53,438 bases of DNA from an uncultured Clostridia bacterium. GTDB lineage: Bacteria; Bacillota; Clostridia; Oscillospirales; Oscillospiraceae. Below are positions 39,150-48,567 of the stretch, one piece after another (the stretch's first letter is position 1; every line of letters starts with the position of its first letter). The translations under genes were made by a program, and so were the position numbers. Below the pieces are notes generated by a model. It did not search any database and was not told the origin of the DNA. It worked only from the letters and a program-made list of their open reading frames with translations. Location: positions 1-53,438 of the forward strand of contig CAMZIO010000009.1 of assembly GCA_947307255.1 (NCBI GenBank), in the 5' to 3' direction.

Positions 39150-40850
39150 ATGCTGCAACTGCTGCACATTGAGAATATTGCCATCATCGAGCGCGCGGAT
39201 ATCTCCTTTGCGCCCGGCTTTAACGCGCTGACCGGCGAAACGGGCGCGGGCAAATCCATCGTGATCGACGCGCTGGGTGCGGTGCTGGGACAGCGTACTT
39301 CGCGCGACCTGATCCGCACGGGCGCGCCGCGCGCCGTGGTCAGCGCCGTGTTTGACCGGGTTGCGCAGGAGCTTCCCGCCCTGCGGGAAAACGGCGTTGC
39401 GCCGGAAGAAGACGGCACGCTGGTGCTCCAGCGCGAGCTGTACGGCGACGGGAAAAACAACTGCCGTGCCAACGGGCGGCCGATCGCCGTGGCGCAGCTG
39501 CGCGCGATTGGAGAGAGCCTGCTCAATATCCACGGCCAGCATGACGGGCAGCAGCTGCTCGATGAAACGCAGCACCTTGCCTATCTGGACCGCTTCGGTC
39601 GGCTGGAGGGGCAGCTTGCCTCCTATGCTGCGCTGTATGAGGCGATGCGGGAAACGCGGCGTGCGATCGACGCGCTTCGTATGGACGAGGCCGAAAAGGC
39701 GCGCCGGGTGGATATGCTGCGCTATCAGATCGCAGAGCTGGAGCGTGCAGATCTGCAGATCGGTGAGGAGGAAGCGCTGCTGCGCCGCCGGAATATTCTG
39801 CGCAACGGCGAGAAGCTGCTCTCTGCGGTAAACGCCGCGGATCGCCTCCTCAACGGCGGAGAGGACGCCGTCGGCGCGGTCAGCGCGCTGCACGAGGCGG
39901 AGAATGCATTGCGTCCGCTGCGCACGCTGGGCGAGGAGTACGCCGAGCTGGCCGAGCGCCTGGAAGCCCTGCGCTGCGAGGCTTACGATCTGGCCGCTGT
40001 CGTGCGGGATAAAAAAGACGAATTCGACTTTTCCCCGCACGAGCTGGACGAGGTGGAGAGCCGGGCGGACGTGCTCTACCGGCTGAAAAAGAAGTATGGC
40101 TCCTCGGTGGAGGAAATGCTGGAATATCTGGATCGCTGCCGCGAGGAGCTGGATCGCATCGAATACGCGGACGAGCGCATTGCGCAAATGGAACAGCAGC
40201 TTGCACGGCAAACGCAGGCGGCGACGGCGGCGGCACGCGCACTGTCCGATGCGCGACGCGCATGGGCGCGCACACTGGAGGGGAGCATCCAGCGTGAGCT
40301 GCGGGAATTGGATATGCCGAAGGTGCGCTTTTCCATCGACTTTGCCGAAAAGCCGCTCGACGCCGACGGTATGGACGCGGTGCGTTTTTTGATGTCCGCC
40401 AACGTGGGCGAGGCGCTCAAGCCCATTCACCGCATTGCCTCCGGCGGCGAGCTGGCACGTATCATGCTGGCGCTCAAAAGCGTGCTTTCCGAGCAGGAGA
40501 GCGTGATGACGATGGTTTTCGACGAAGTGGATACCGGCGTGTCCGGCCGCGCCGCGCAGCGCGTAGCGCAGAAGCTCTCGCGCGTCTCGCGGCGTAAGCA
40601 GGTGCTGTGTGTAACGCACTTGCCGCAGCTTGCCGCGATGGCGGACACGCATTTTATCGTGGAAAAAGGCGAGGCGGACGGGCGGACGCTCACGCGGGTA
40701 AACCGCCTGACGCGCGAGCAGCGCAGGGCGGAGCTTGCCCGTCTGACAGGCGGCGAGATTGTTACGCCCGTCATGCTGCAGGGCGCGGAGGAGCTGCTCG
40801 CCGCGGCGGAGGCGTTCCGGGCGGAGAAAGAGAATGGGGAGGAACGATGA
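39150..40850 (+). CDS. recN: DNA repair protein RecN
   Basis: The 566-residue SMC-like ATPase has an N-terminal Walker A (TGETGAGKSIVIDAL), a Q-loop region, a long coiled coil (about 160-370), and the C-terminal signature ASGGELARIMLALK with Walker B FDEVDTGVSGRAA. It acts in double-strand-break repair on DNA in the cytoplasm. The ribosome-binding site is GGAGGGG. The stop overlaps the next start. Confidence 0.96.
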   Translation: MLQLLHIENIAIIERADISFAPGFNALTGETGAGKSIVIDALGAVLGQRTSRDLIRTGAPRAVVSAVFDRVAQELPALRENGVAPEEDGTLVLQRELYGDGKNNCRANGRPIAVAQLRAIGESLLNIHGQHDGQQLLDETQHLAYLDRFGRLEGQLASYAALYEAMRETRRAIDALRMDEAEKARRVDMLRYQIAELERADLQIGEEEALLRRRNILRNGEKLLSAVNAADRLLNGGEDAVGAVSALHEAENALRPLRTLGEEYAELAERLEALRCEAYDLAAVVRDKKDEFDFSPHELDEVESRADVLYRLKKKYGSSVEEMLEYLDRCREELDRIEYADERIAQMEQQLARQTQAATAAARALSDARRAWARTLEGSIQRELRELDMPKVRFSIDFAEKPLDADGMDAVRFLMSANVGEALKPIHRIASGGELARIMLALKSVLSEQESVMTMVFDEVDTGVSGRAAQRVAQKLSRVSRRKQVLCVTHLPQLAAMADTHFIVEKGEADGRTLTRVNRLTREQRRAELARLTGGEIVTPVMLQGAEELLAAAEAFRAEKENGEER

Positions 40851-41782
40851 CCAACTACGTTGATAAATTATCGGGGGAATACGCCCTGCGCCATAAGGCA
40901 ACGGAAAAGGAGCGGTTTCGCGTGTGGCTCGTGGGCGAGTTGCGGCGCCTCGGGTACGAGACAAAGCTGCAATCCAGGGACAGTCTGATCCATTACGGCG
41001 GTATTGTGAACAACGTGGTTGCCGGCGATCCGGATCGGGCGCGGCTGATTCTCGTGGCGCATTACGACACCGGGATCTGTGAGCCGCTGCCCCCGATGAT
41101 CAGCCCTACGCGCCCGGTGAGCTATGTGCTCTATCAGACGCTCACGCCGATTCTGACGTTGCTGGGAAGCTTTGTCGTCTCCTTTGCGGTAACGTTTGCG
41201 CTGAACCTGCCGCGCGCGACGCTGCCGATGTTTTTGCTGCTGGTGATCGCGGCGATTGCCTATCTGCGCTTCGGCCCGTCGGAGACGCGGAATCTCTGCG
41301 ACAACTCCTCCGGCGTGGCGGCGCTGCTGGAGACGGCCGCGGCGCTGACGCCGCGCTATCGCGCAGAGGTGGCTTTCGTCTTTTTGGACTGCGGGATGAG
41401 CGGTGCAAAAAGCCTTCGCCGCGCCTACCCTTGTACGCGGGAGAAGACCGTGATCAACATCAGCTGCCTTGCCCGCGGGGACGAGCTGCTGCTCCTGCCG
41501 AGCAAGTACAGCCGCTGGAACGGCGAGGTGATTGACGCGATGAACGAAAGCTTTGAAAATACGCAGCGGAAAACCTGCCTGATCAAGACCGACGGTCTGA
41601 CCTATTTCCCCGGCGAAAACCGCGCGTTTCGATACAGCTTTGCCCTTTGCGCGTGCGAGCAGATCGTTGGCTTTGGCCGCTGCATTCTGCCGCGCCGCGC
41701 AGAGCGCCACGGGATCGACGCGGAAAACCTGCGCCTCGTGCGCGAGGGGCTGTGCCGTCTGATCGCGGCATACGCCGCATAA
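40847..41782 (+). CDS. M28-like membrane protein with degenerate catalytic site
   Basis: The 311-residue protein has an M28 aminopeptidase-like fold interrupted by two hydrophobic helices (about 99-120 and 126-142). Zinc-ligand positions remain in AHYDTG (His72, Asp74) and CDNSSGVAALLE (Asp152). The motif that should read D-G-E-E reads FLDCGMSG, so both catalytic/ligand glutamates are missing. It is probably not an active peptidase. ATG 40847 overlaps the recN stop, so it belongs to the OLE-recN operon. Confidence 0.7.
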   Translation: MTNYVDKLSGEYALRHKATEKERFRVWLVGELRRLGYETKLQSRDSLIHYGGIVNNVVAGDPDRARLILVAHYDTGICEPLPPMISPTRPVSYVLYQTLTPILTLLGSFVVSFAVTFALNLPRATLPMFLLLVIAAIAYLRFGPSETRNLCDNSSGVAALLETAAALTPRYRAEVAFVFLDCGMSGAKSLRRAYPCTREKTVINISCLARGDELLLLPSKYSRWNGEVIDAMNESFENTQRKTCLIKTDGLTYFPGENRAFRYSFALCACEQIVGFGRCILPRRAERHGIDAENLRLVREGLCRLIAAYAA

Positions 41783-41831
41783 GCGATACAGCCGCTTTCG
41801 CTGCATGGCTGCGGCCTGCGGAGATAAAAAA

Positions 41832-41855
41832 GCAGCTCCCGCACGCGGGAGCTGC
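41832..41855 (-). terminator. Terminator of the XRE/zinc-ribbon gene
   Basis: An about 10-bp GC stem (41832-41841 with 41846-41855) is followed, on the minus strand, by six T. It may also trim the end of the plus-strand operon. Confidence 0.8.
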
Positions 41856-41871
41856 CCGAAAAGGCCGGCCG

Positions 41872-42636
41872 TTATCGTTTTTTATAAAGGACGAGCTCCG
41901 GATTGGCGCCCTCCGCCTCATAGGTGCAGATCAGGATGAAATCCATATTTGCCAGAACGCCAAAGCACCGGCTTGCGTCGAACGCCGCTTCCAGCTGCGT
42001 TCCCAGATAGGTTGTCTGGTCGTCCAGGAACTTCACGGTTGCGCCGCTGGGCAGCCGGTACGCAAGATTCACGTAGCGCCCGACCAGCGCGTTGAGATGC
42101 TCCACTTTGGGCATTCCTTCGATCTGCAGATCGTTTATTTCCTGGATCAGCTGCTGCTTGAACACCTCAAATTGCCCGTTGTCGCTCAGCTCCTCGTACC
42201 GTTTCCAGTAATCCAGCGTGGGCAGCATTTGCTCCATATAAGCACGTGCCTGCTGCTCGGAAATGCTCTCGTTTGCCATGTGCTTGACGCAGACGTCGAT
42301 CAGCTCGTCCATCGAGCTGTACGTGTACGTTCCGTCGGCATAGCACCACTTGCAATAATCCTCGTTGAGTGTTCCGTCCTGATTCCTGCCGATGATCGCA
42401 TCGTCCAGCGGCATGCCGCAGCACTGGCAGATGAGCTGGCGCGGCGCGCCCAGCAGCGTGTTGATGGAGACGTTAAAGAGCCGGGAGAGCAGCTTGAGCG
42501 TATCCGTGCTGGGTACGGTTTCGCCGTTTTCCCAGCGGGAAACGGCCTGGCGCGTTACGAAAACCTTTTCCGCCAGCTCGTCCTGGGAAAGCCCGTTTTT
42601 TGTCCGCAGCTCCCATAAGACGTTTTTCGTATTCAT
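41872..42636 (-). CDS. XRE-family regulator with zinc-ribbon and C-terminal ligand-like domain
   Basis: The 254-residue protein starts with a helix-turn-helix (LRTKNGLSQDELAEKVFVTRQAVSRWENG, about 10-38), followed by a short zinc ribbon of four Cys (CQCCGMPL...YCKWCYADG) as in the putative zinc-ribbon 2 family, a helical segment and a C-terminal domain of unknown type. AAGGAGG precedes ATG 42636. The target is unknown; it is divergent from tyrS. Confidence 0.8.
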   Translation of the reverse strand: MNTKNVLWELRTKNGLSQDELAEKVFVTRQAVSRWENGETVPSTDTLKLLSRLFNVSINTLLGAPRQLICQCCGMPLDDAIIGRNQDGTLNEDYCKWCYADGTYTYSSMDELIDVCVKHMANESISEQQARAYMEQMLPTLDYWKRYEELSDNGQFEVFKQQLIQEINDLQIEGMPKVEHLNALVGRYVNLAYRLPSGATVKFLDDQTTYLGTQLEAAFDASRCFGVLANMDFILICTYEAEGANPELVLYKKR

Positions 42637-42662
42637 GGAAACACCTCCTTGCGTATGCTTAG

Positions 42663-42691
42663 ATGATACGGCATGACCGCCGGTTCTGCAA
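42663..42691 (-). promoter_or_regulatory. Promoter of the XRE/zinc-ribbon gene
   Basis: On the minus strand, TTGCAG (42686-42691) and TATCAT (42663-42668) have a 17-base spacer. A small plus-strand hairpin (42707-42724) lies behind it. Nothing else is seen up to 42816. Confidence 0.65.
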
Positions 42692-42816
42692 GCAACCTGC
42701 GGTTGCCCCGCCTGCAAAGGCGGGTGTTTTCTTATATACCGTATCACGTTTCCGGATCGGGCGCAAGGCCGATCAATAGCCGGCCCGCGCGCGGCGGGGA
42801 CGGCGCGCGAAGGGAC

Positions 42817-42845
42817 TTGACAATTCATAAAACCTTGGTTATAAT
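42817..42845 (+). promoter_or_regulatory. Promoter of tyrS
   Basis: TTGACA (42817-42822) and TATAAT (42840-42845) have a 17-base spacer, a full consensus. Confidence 0.92.
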
Positions 42846-42851
42846 GTGCGC

Positions 42852-43130
42852 GTCTACGGCGATGACGCGGAGAAGTAAGCGGATGACCCTGCCAAGAGAG
42901 CCCCTGGCCGGTGAAAAGGGGAGAGGGCTGCCGCCGAAATACACCGCTGAGCTGGCACCCGAACGGCCCAAAACGGCCTGGTAGGCGTGCTCCGGGTGCG
43001 CCCGTTACCGCGCGGGAGTGTGATAGCACTCCGTGAGGCCGCTTCCGCGAGGGGGCGGCGAACCAGAGGTGGTACCGCGAAATACGAATGCTTTTTCGCC
43101 CTCTGTCCAGCCGGGACAGGGGGACTTTTC
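42852..43130 (+). ncRNA. T-box leader of tyrS, tyrosine specifier
   Basis: The leader carries the T-box sequence AGAGGTGGTACCGCG (43065-43079), whose TGG pairs with the uncharged tRNA end, and a terminator stem (43099-43108 with 43114-43123) before TTTT. The specifier loop GAAATACACC places a TAC (Tyr) codon at 42940-42942, in agreement with the downstream tyrS. Stem I features (AGAGAG, GGTG loop) are visible near 42883-42930. Uncharged tRNA-Tyr should allow read-through. Confidence 0.95.
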
Positions 43131-43166
43131 TGTTTCGGAACAAAAAATCGAAGGAGAAGAAACAAC

Positions 43167-44390
43167 ATGGGAATCTATGAAGAACTCAAGGCGCGCGGCT
43201 TGATCGCGCAGGTTACCGACGAGGAACATATCCGCGAAATGGTGAACAACGGCAAAGCCACCTTTTACATCGGCTTCGACTGCACCGCCGACAGTCTGAC
43301 CGCAGGACACTTTATGGCGCTGACGCTGATGAAGCGTCTGCAGCAGGCGGGCAACCAGCCCATCGCCCTCATCGGCGGCGGCACGACGATGATCGGAGAC
43401 CCCTCCGGCCGCACGGATATGCGCAAGATGCTCACGCGCGAGGACATCGACCATAACGCCGCGTGCTTCAAGCGCCAGATGGAGAAGTTTATCGAGTTCG
43501 GCCCCGGCAAGGCGATCATGCTCAACAATGCCGACTGGCTGATGGGCCTCAACTACATTGAGCTGCTGCGCGAAGTGGGCGCCTGCTTCTCGGTGAATAA
43601 TATGCTGCGCGCCGAGTGCTACAAGCAGCGCATGGAGAAGGGGCTTTCGTTCCTGGAGTTCAACTACATGATCATGCAGTCCTACGACTTCTACTACCTG
43701 TTCCAGCACTACGGCTGCAATATGGAGTTCGGCGGCGACGACCAGTGGAGCAATATGCTCGGCGGGACGGAGCTCATCCGCCGCAAGCTCGGCAAGGACG
43801 CCCACGCCATGACCATCACGCTGCTCACCGATTCCAACGGCAACAAGATGGGCAAGACCGCGGGCAACGCTGTCTGGCTCGACCCGAACAAGACCAGCCC
43901 GTATGATTTCTATCAGTACTGGCGCAACGTGGGGGATGCAGACGTGATGAAGTGCATCCGTATGCTGACCTTCCTGCCGCTTGAGCAGATCAATGAGATG
44001 GACCAATGGCAGGGCAGCGAGCTGAACCGTGCCAAGGAGATCCTCGCCTACGAGCTGACCAAGCTCGTCCACGGCGAGGCGGAGGCCGACAAGGCGCACC
44101 AGAGCGCCAAGGCGCTCTTCGGCGGCGGCGGCAGTATGGAGAATGTCCCGTCCACGGCGCTGACCGAAGGGGATCTGACCGACGGCAGGATCGACATTTT
44201 GAGTCTGCTGGTCAAGACGGGCCTGTGCCCCTCCCGCGGCGAGGCGCGCCGCCTCGTTCAGCAGGGCGGCGTCGCGGTGGATGACGTAAAGGTCGGCAGT
44301 ATTGACGAGAGCTATGACAAGGATCGCCTCGTGCACGACGGCGTTATGATCAAAAAGGGCAAGAAGGTCTATCACAAGGTTACGATGTAA
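43167..44390 (+). CDS. tyrS: Tyrosyl-tRNA synthetase
   Basis: The 407-residue class I synthetase has FDCTADSLTAGHF (HIGH equivalent), GGDDQWSNMLGG, the KMSKS-equivalent KMGKTAGN and a C-terminal S4 RNA-binding domain (CPSRGEARRLVQQGGVAVDD). It charges tRNA-Tyr. ATG 43167 follows AAGGAGA; longer frames run through the T-box and are not used. Confidence 0.97.
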   Translation: MGIYEELKARGLIAQVTDEEHIREMVNNGKATFYIGFDCTADSLTAGHFMALTLMKRLQQAGNQPIALIGGGTTMIGDPSGRTDMRKMLTREDIDHNAACFKRQMEKFIEFGPGKAIMLNNADWLMGLNYIELLREVGACFSVNNMLRAECYKQRMEKGLSFLEFNYMIMQSYDFYYLFQHYGCNMEFGGDDQWSNMLGGTELIRRKLGKDAHAMTITLLTDSNGNKMGKTAGNAVWLDPNKTSPYDFYQYWRNVGDADVMKCIRMLTFLPLEQINEMDQWQGSELNRAKEILAYELTKLVHGEAEADKAHQSAKALFGGGGSMENVPSTALTEGDLTDGRIDILSLLVKTGLCPSRGEARRLVQQGGVAVDDVKVGSIDESYDKDRLVHDGVMIKKGKKVYHKVTM

Positions 44391-44408
44391 TACGCAGCAC
44401 ATGAAAGA

Positions 44409-44436
44409 AAGGGGCAGCCCGTACGGGCTGCCCCTT
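44409..44436 (+). terminator. Terminator-like hairpin after tyrS
   Basis: A 12-bp stem (44409-44420 with 44425-44436) with a GTAC loop follows the stop by about 20 bases. The T tract is weak. Confidence 0.7.
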
Positions 44437-44899
44437 AAACGTATTCTTTTACACCAATGCAGATCGGCAACGAGACGGTGGGTGTCCGGATCGCCGTGCG
44501 CGATATGGCAACACCGCCCGAAAGCCAAATCTACCATTGGGGAATAAAGGAAAGCGCACCCTTGGAGAGTGGAGGGTCGGAAACAAGTCCCAACGCGACC
44601 GGTGTCTCATCAGATGCGCTTCTTAATAATCCTACCGTACTACAGGCGTCGGAATCTGTTAAGACCGCGCCGGATACCCGCACGCCGCCCCGGCGGGAGG
44701 TCGCGCGGCAGTTCGGCATGGGGGACAGCGAAAGAAATAAGCCGTTCAGAATCGAGGACAACGCGTATATCAGCCTGATTTTTAAGCTTGATAATTTACG
44801 CCGGAATATTTACAATCAAATGGGAACAGTTTTTTCTGTTTTTAAACTTAGTTTAAGGATATTGCAATATAATAATTATCAAACAGGGGATGGACTGAT
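44437..44899. other. Non-coding remnant region with an AT-rich segment
   Basis: No convincing gene is visible. Open frames exist on both strands (44457-44918 plus, 44531-44761 minus) but I recognise neither. Positions 44780-44900 are distinctly AT-rich compared with the rest of the window and contain a TTAAAC-TTA-GTTTAA inverted repeat, which suggests the edge of an acquired element. Confidence 0.45.
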
Positions 44900-45461
44900 A
44901 TCGGCAGGCCATCTTTGAGAACGGCCATGAGCCGATCACCGCCCTTCTGACGGCGGGCGGCACCGCCAACCTGCGGAAAGTGAACGCCTATGCCGAGAAG
45001 CACGAAAAGCAGTTTATGAAACTGCTGATCGAGCAGAACGAGGACGGCGGAAAGCGCAGAAACGCCGCAAGGCGGCGGGAGCTGGAATCGGTGGAAAAGC
45101 GGATCACGGAGCTGTCTGCCAACTTCAAGCGGCTTTACGAGGACAGCGTTTCGGGACGCATCTCCGACGAGCGCTTCACGGAGCTGTCCGCTGATTATGA
45201 GCAGGAACAGGCCGAGCTGAAAGCCCGCGCCGCCAGCTGCAGGCGGAGCTTTCCGGAGCGCAGGAGGCCACCATGAACGCCGAGAAGTTTATGAACGTCG
45301 TCCGCAAGTACATGAACTTTGAGGAATTGACGCCTACCCTGCTGCGGGAGTTTGTAGAAAAGATCGTCGTGCATGAGTGCAGCTATGACGAGAACAAGAC
45401 CCGCAGGCAGAATGTAGAAATCTATTACAGTTTTGTCGGCAAGGTGGACTTGCCCGAATAA
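44900..45461 (+). pseudogene. Degraded C-terminal part of a large serine recombinase (DUF4368-like)
   Basis: A frame without a start codon, preceded by a stop near 44898, encodes a coiled-coil Lys/Glu-rich tail (RRRELESVEKRITELSANF, SGRISDERFTELSADYE) typical of the end of TndX/TnpX-type recombinases. It breaks near 45238: inserting one base would continue the phase into the frame of 45273-45461, which reads MNAEKFMNVVRKYMNFEELT and LREFVEKIVVHE, the DUF4368-like end. So this is a one-base frameshift in an already truncated gene, missing the catalytic N-terminus. Confidence 0.8.
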
Positions 45462-45581
45462 CGCCCGACCTATCCGGCGCAGTGCGCAAGCGCCGGATGG
45501 GGACGGCAAAAAATTTTACCCTTCGATTACTTCTTTATAGAACACGGGCAAATATTTACGGTTTCTTAACAGCATCGGTGC

Positions 45582-45587
45582 TATAAT
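45582..45587 (+). promoter_or_regulatory. Possible -10 element of the activase operon
   Basis: TATAAT lies 44 bases before the TTG start. The -35 region is poor (CGGTTT at 45559-45564). Confidence 0.5.
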
Positions 45588-45630
45588 AGGCGTGATATAT
45601 TGTCGGATTGTTTTGAAAGGAGTGGAAGCA

Positions 45631-48564
45631 TTGAAGGTTGGACTTGACGTCGGCTCCACCACGATCAAATGCGTGGTGCTGGACGATGCAGACCGGTTGA
45701 TCTTTCACACCTATGAGCGCCACTTCAGCCATATTCAGGAAAAGACGGAGCGGCTGCTGCGGGAGGTGGCGCAACGCTACGTGCCGGGTGGCCGGGCGGT
45801 ATTGGCCATCTCCGGTTCGGCCGGTATGGGCATGGCGGAGAGTGCGGGCGTGCCCTTCGTACAGGAAGTATTTGCCACGCGCGTGGCGGCGAACCGACTT
45901 GCGCCGGGTACGGATGTGATCATTGAACTCGGCGGCGAGGACGCCAAGATTCTGTTTCTGACCGGCGGCATGGAGGTGCGTATGAACGGCTCCTGCGCCG
46001 GCGGCACGGGCGCATTCATCGACCAGATGGCGACGCTGCTGAAGATGAGCGCGGACGAGATGGACCGCGCCGCACAGGGCGCGGCCAAGACCTATACGAT
46101 CGCATCGCGCTGCGGCGTGTTTGCCAAAAGCGACGTGCAGCCGCTGATCAATCAGGGCGGCCGCGCGGAGGATATTGCCGCCAGCATCTACCAGGCGGTG
46201 GTCAATCAGACCATCGCGGGGCTGGCACAGGGACGGCCGATCCGCGGCAGCGTGCTCTATCTCGGCGGCCCGCTGACCTTTTCCAGCGTGTTGCGTGAGA
46301 GCTTTGACCGCACTTTAAACGTCCGCGGCGTCTGCCCGGAAAACAGCCTCCTATATGTGGCACTCGGCGCTGCGTTCTACTCGGACGAGGTGTTCGACCT
46401 GCGCACCGTAGCCGATCAGATGGCGCAAAAGGGCATGACGGAGACTTATCGCGCCCAGCCGCCGCTGTTTGCAAGCAAGGCGGAGTATGAGGCGTTCCGC
46501 GCGCGCCACGCCAAAAGCGCTGTGCCGCGCGCACCGTTTCCGCAGGACTACGACGGCGCGGTGCACATTGGCATCGACTCCGGCTCCACCACGGTCAAGC
46601 TCGCCGTCATCGACGAGCAGGCGCGGCTGCTGTTCACGGATTACCGGCCCAACCAGGGCAACCCCGTGCCGCTGCTGCGAGGCGTGCTGGAGCGGCTGTA
46701 TCGAGAGCATCCGCATATGCGCATCGCCTCCGTAACCACGACGGGCTACGGCGAGGAGCTGGCGAAAAACGCCTTCCACGCCGATTTCGGCGTGGTGGAG
46801 ACGGTGGCGCATTTTACCGCGGCGAAGCACTTCCTGCCGGACGTGGACTTTATCATCGACATCGGCGGGCAGGACATGAAATGCTTCCAGATCGAGGACG
46901 GCGCGATCAGCAACATCTTTTTGAACGAGGCGTGCTCCTCCGGCTGCGGCAGCTTTTTGCAGACCTTTGCCCAGGCGCTGGGATACGAGGTGCAGGAGTT
47001 TGCAAGGCTGGGGCTGTTTGCGCACCGGCCGGTGGATCTGGGCAGCCGCTGCACCGTTTTTATGAACTCCAGCGTCAAACAGGCGCAAAAGGACGGCGCC
47101 AGTGTAGAGAATATTTCCGCCGGGCTTTCCATCAGCGTGGTCAAAAACGCGATTTATAAGGTCATCCGCGCGTCCTCTGCCGAGGAGTTGGGCCGGAAGA
47201 TCGTCGTCCAGGGCGGCACGTTTTACAATGAAGCCGTGCTGCGCGCGTTTGAACAGGAAATCGGCGCCGAGGTGATCCGCCCGGACATCGCAGGCTTGAT
47301 GGGCGCCTTCGGCGCGGCGCTGTACGGGAAAAAGAACGCGGCGGCAGGCCGTATCAGCACGCTGCTTACCCCCGAAGCGCTCGCCGCGTTCACGCAGGAC
47401 ACGCGCAGCGAGGTATGCCAGCGCTGCGGCAATCACTGCCAGCTCACGATCAATACCTTTGCCGGCGGGGAGACCTACCTCAGCGGCAACCGCTGCGACC
47501 GGCCAATTACCGGCAGGGCTGCCGACGAGGACCTGAATCTCTACGAATACAAACGCAGGCGGATTCTCTCCTACCGGCCGCGCGCAGACGCGGCGCGCGG
47601 CAAGCTCGGCTTGCCGCTGTGCTTGAATTTTTGGGAGCTTTTGCCGTTCTGGCACACGTTTTTCAGCGAGCTTGGCTTTGCGGTTTACCACAGTCCGCTG
47701 TCCAACCGCGCGCTTTACCAGAGCGGGCAGGGTACGATCCCAAGCGATACGGCCTGCTTCCCGGCAAAGCTGGCGCACGGACATATTGCAGCGCTATGCC
47801 GCATGGGAATGGAGACGATCTTCTATCCCTGTATGACCTACAATCTGGACGAGGGGCTGGGGCAGAACCATTATAACTGCCCGGTGGTGGCCTACTATCC
47901 GGAGGTGCTTGCCGGAAACTGCCCGGAGCTGCAGGGCGTGAACTTTATCTACGATTACGTGGGCATCCATCGGCCGGTGGATTTTGTCAAAAAGATCCAT
48001 GCGATCCTGCTGCGTAGCTTTCCGGACGTTACGCGCGGCGAGGTGCGGCACGCCGCCGACGCGGCCTACGCCGAGTATGCGCGATACATGAAAAGCGTGC
48101 GCGCAGAGGGCGAGCGGATCATCCGAACGGCACGGGAGCGCGGCAAGCGGATCATCGTGCTTGCCGGGCGGCCGTATCACATCGACCCGGAGATCAACCA
48201 CGGTATCGACACGCTGATCGTGCGCCTGGGCGCCGCGGTGGTAACGGAGGACTCCGTCTCCGACCGTGTGCAGCCCTTCCGCACCACGGTTTTGAACCAG
48301 TGGACCTATCACGCGCGCCTCTACGCCGCCGCGCGCTACTGCACCACGCAGCCGGACGTGGATCTGGTGCATTTGGTGTCGTTTGGCTGCGGGGTGGACG
48401 CGATCACATCGGACGAAACGCACAAGATATTGCGTGAAGGGAAAAAACTTTACACACAGCTCAAAATAGACGAAATTATCAATCTTGGCGCAGTGCGCAT
48501 CCGCCTGCGCAGCCTGCTTGCCGCGCTGCGCGAGGCACAGGAGCAAGCAACGGAGGAGGTTTGA
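45631..48564 (+). CDS. Acyl-CoA dehydratase activase-related protein (double ASKHA domain, DUF2229)
   Basis: The 977-residue protein has two BadF/HgdC-type ASKHA ATPase domains. The first has GLDVGSTTIKCVVLD and GSCAGGTGAFID with ASRCGVF; the second has GIDSGSTTVKLAVID, EACSSGCGSFLQ and GSRCTVFMNS. The Cys in these loops would bridge a [4Fe-4S] cluster between subunits. A DUF2229-type region follows (CQRCGNHCQLTINTF, LCLNFWELLPFWHTFF). Such activators use ATP to inject a high-energy electron into 2-hydroxyacyl-CoA dehydratases, but the family member's partner is unproven. TTG 45631, with AAAGGAG seven bases upstream, is the best start; GTG 45622 is possible. Confidence 0.88.
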   Translation: MKVGLDVGSTTIKCVVLDDADRLIFHTYERHFSHIQEKTERLLREVAQRYVPGGRAVLAISGSAGMGMAESAGVPFVQEVFATRVAANRLAPGTDVIIELGGEDAKILFLTGGMEVRMNGSCAGGTGAFIDQMATLLKMSADEMDRAAQGAAKTYTIASRCGVFAKSDVQPLINQGGRAEDIAASIYQAVVNQTIAGLAQGRPIRGSVLYLGGPLTFSSVLRESFDRTLNVRGVCPENSLLYVALGAAFYSDEVFDLRTVADQMAQKGMTETYRAQPPLFASKAEYEAFRARHAKSAVPRAPFPQDYDGAVHIGIDSGSTTVKLAVIDEQARLLFTDYRPNQGNPVPLLRGVLERLYREHPHMRIASVTTTGYGEELAKNAFHADFGVVETVAHFTAAKHFLPDVDFIIDIGGQDMKCFQIEDGAISNIFLNEACSSGCGSFLQTFAQALGYEVQEFARLGLFAHRPVDLGSRCTVFMNSSVKQAQKDGASVENISAGLSISVVKNAIYKVIRASSAEELGRKIVVQGGTFYNEAVLRAFEQEIGAEVIRPDIAGLMGAFGAALYGKKNAAAGRISTLLTPEALAAFTQDTRSEVCQRCGNHCQLTINTFAGGETYLSGNRCDRPITGRAADEDLNLYEYKRRRILSYRPRADAARGKLGLPLCLNFWELLPFWHTFFSELGFAVYHSPLSNRALYQSGQGTIPSDTACFPAKLAHGHIAALCRMGMETIFYPCMTYNLDEGLGQNHYNCPVVAYYPEVLAGNCPELQGVNFIYDYVGIHRPVDFVKKIHAILLRSFPDVTRGEVRHAADAAYAEYARYMKSVRAEGERIIRTARERGKRIIVLAGRPYHIDPEINHGIDTLIVRLGAAVVTEDSVSDRVQPFRTTVLNQWTYHARLYAAARYCTTQPDVDLVHLVSFGCGVDAITSDETHKILREGKKLYTQLKIDEIINLGAVRIRLRSLLAALREAQEQATEEV

Positions 48565-48567
48565 TCC

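Noticed and set aside
42987..43166. N-terminal extension of TyrS
   Set aside because: The frame reads through the T-box and its terminator. ATG 43167 has a good ribosome-binding site and matches the family N-terminus.
44531..44761. Minus-strand 76-residue frame
   Set aside because: I have a vague memory of similar hypothetical proteins, but no domain or start signal supports a real gene.
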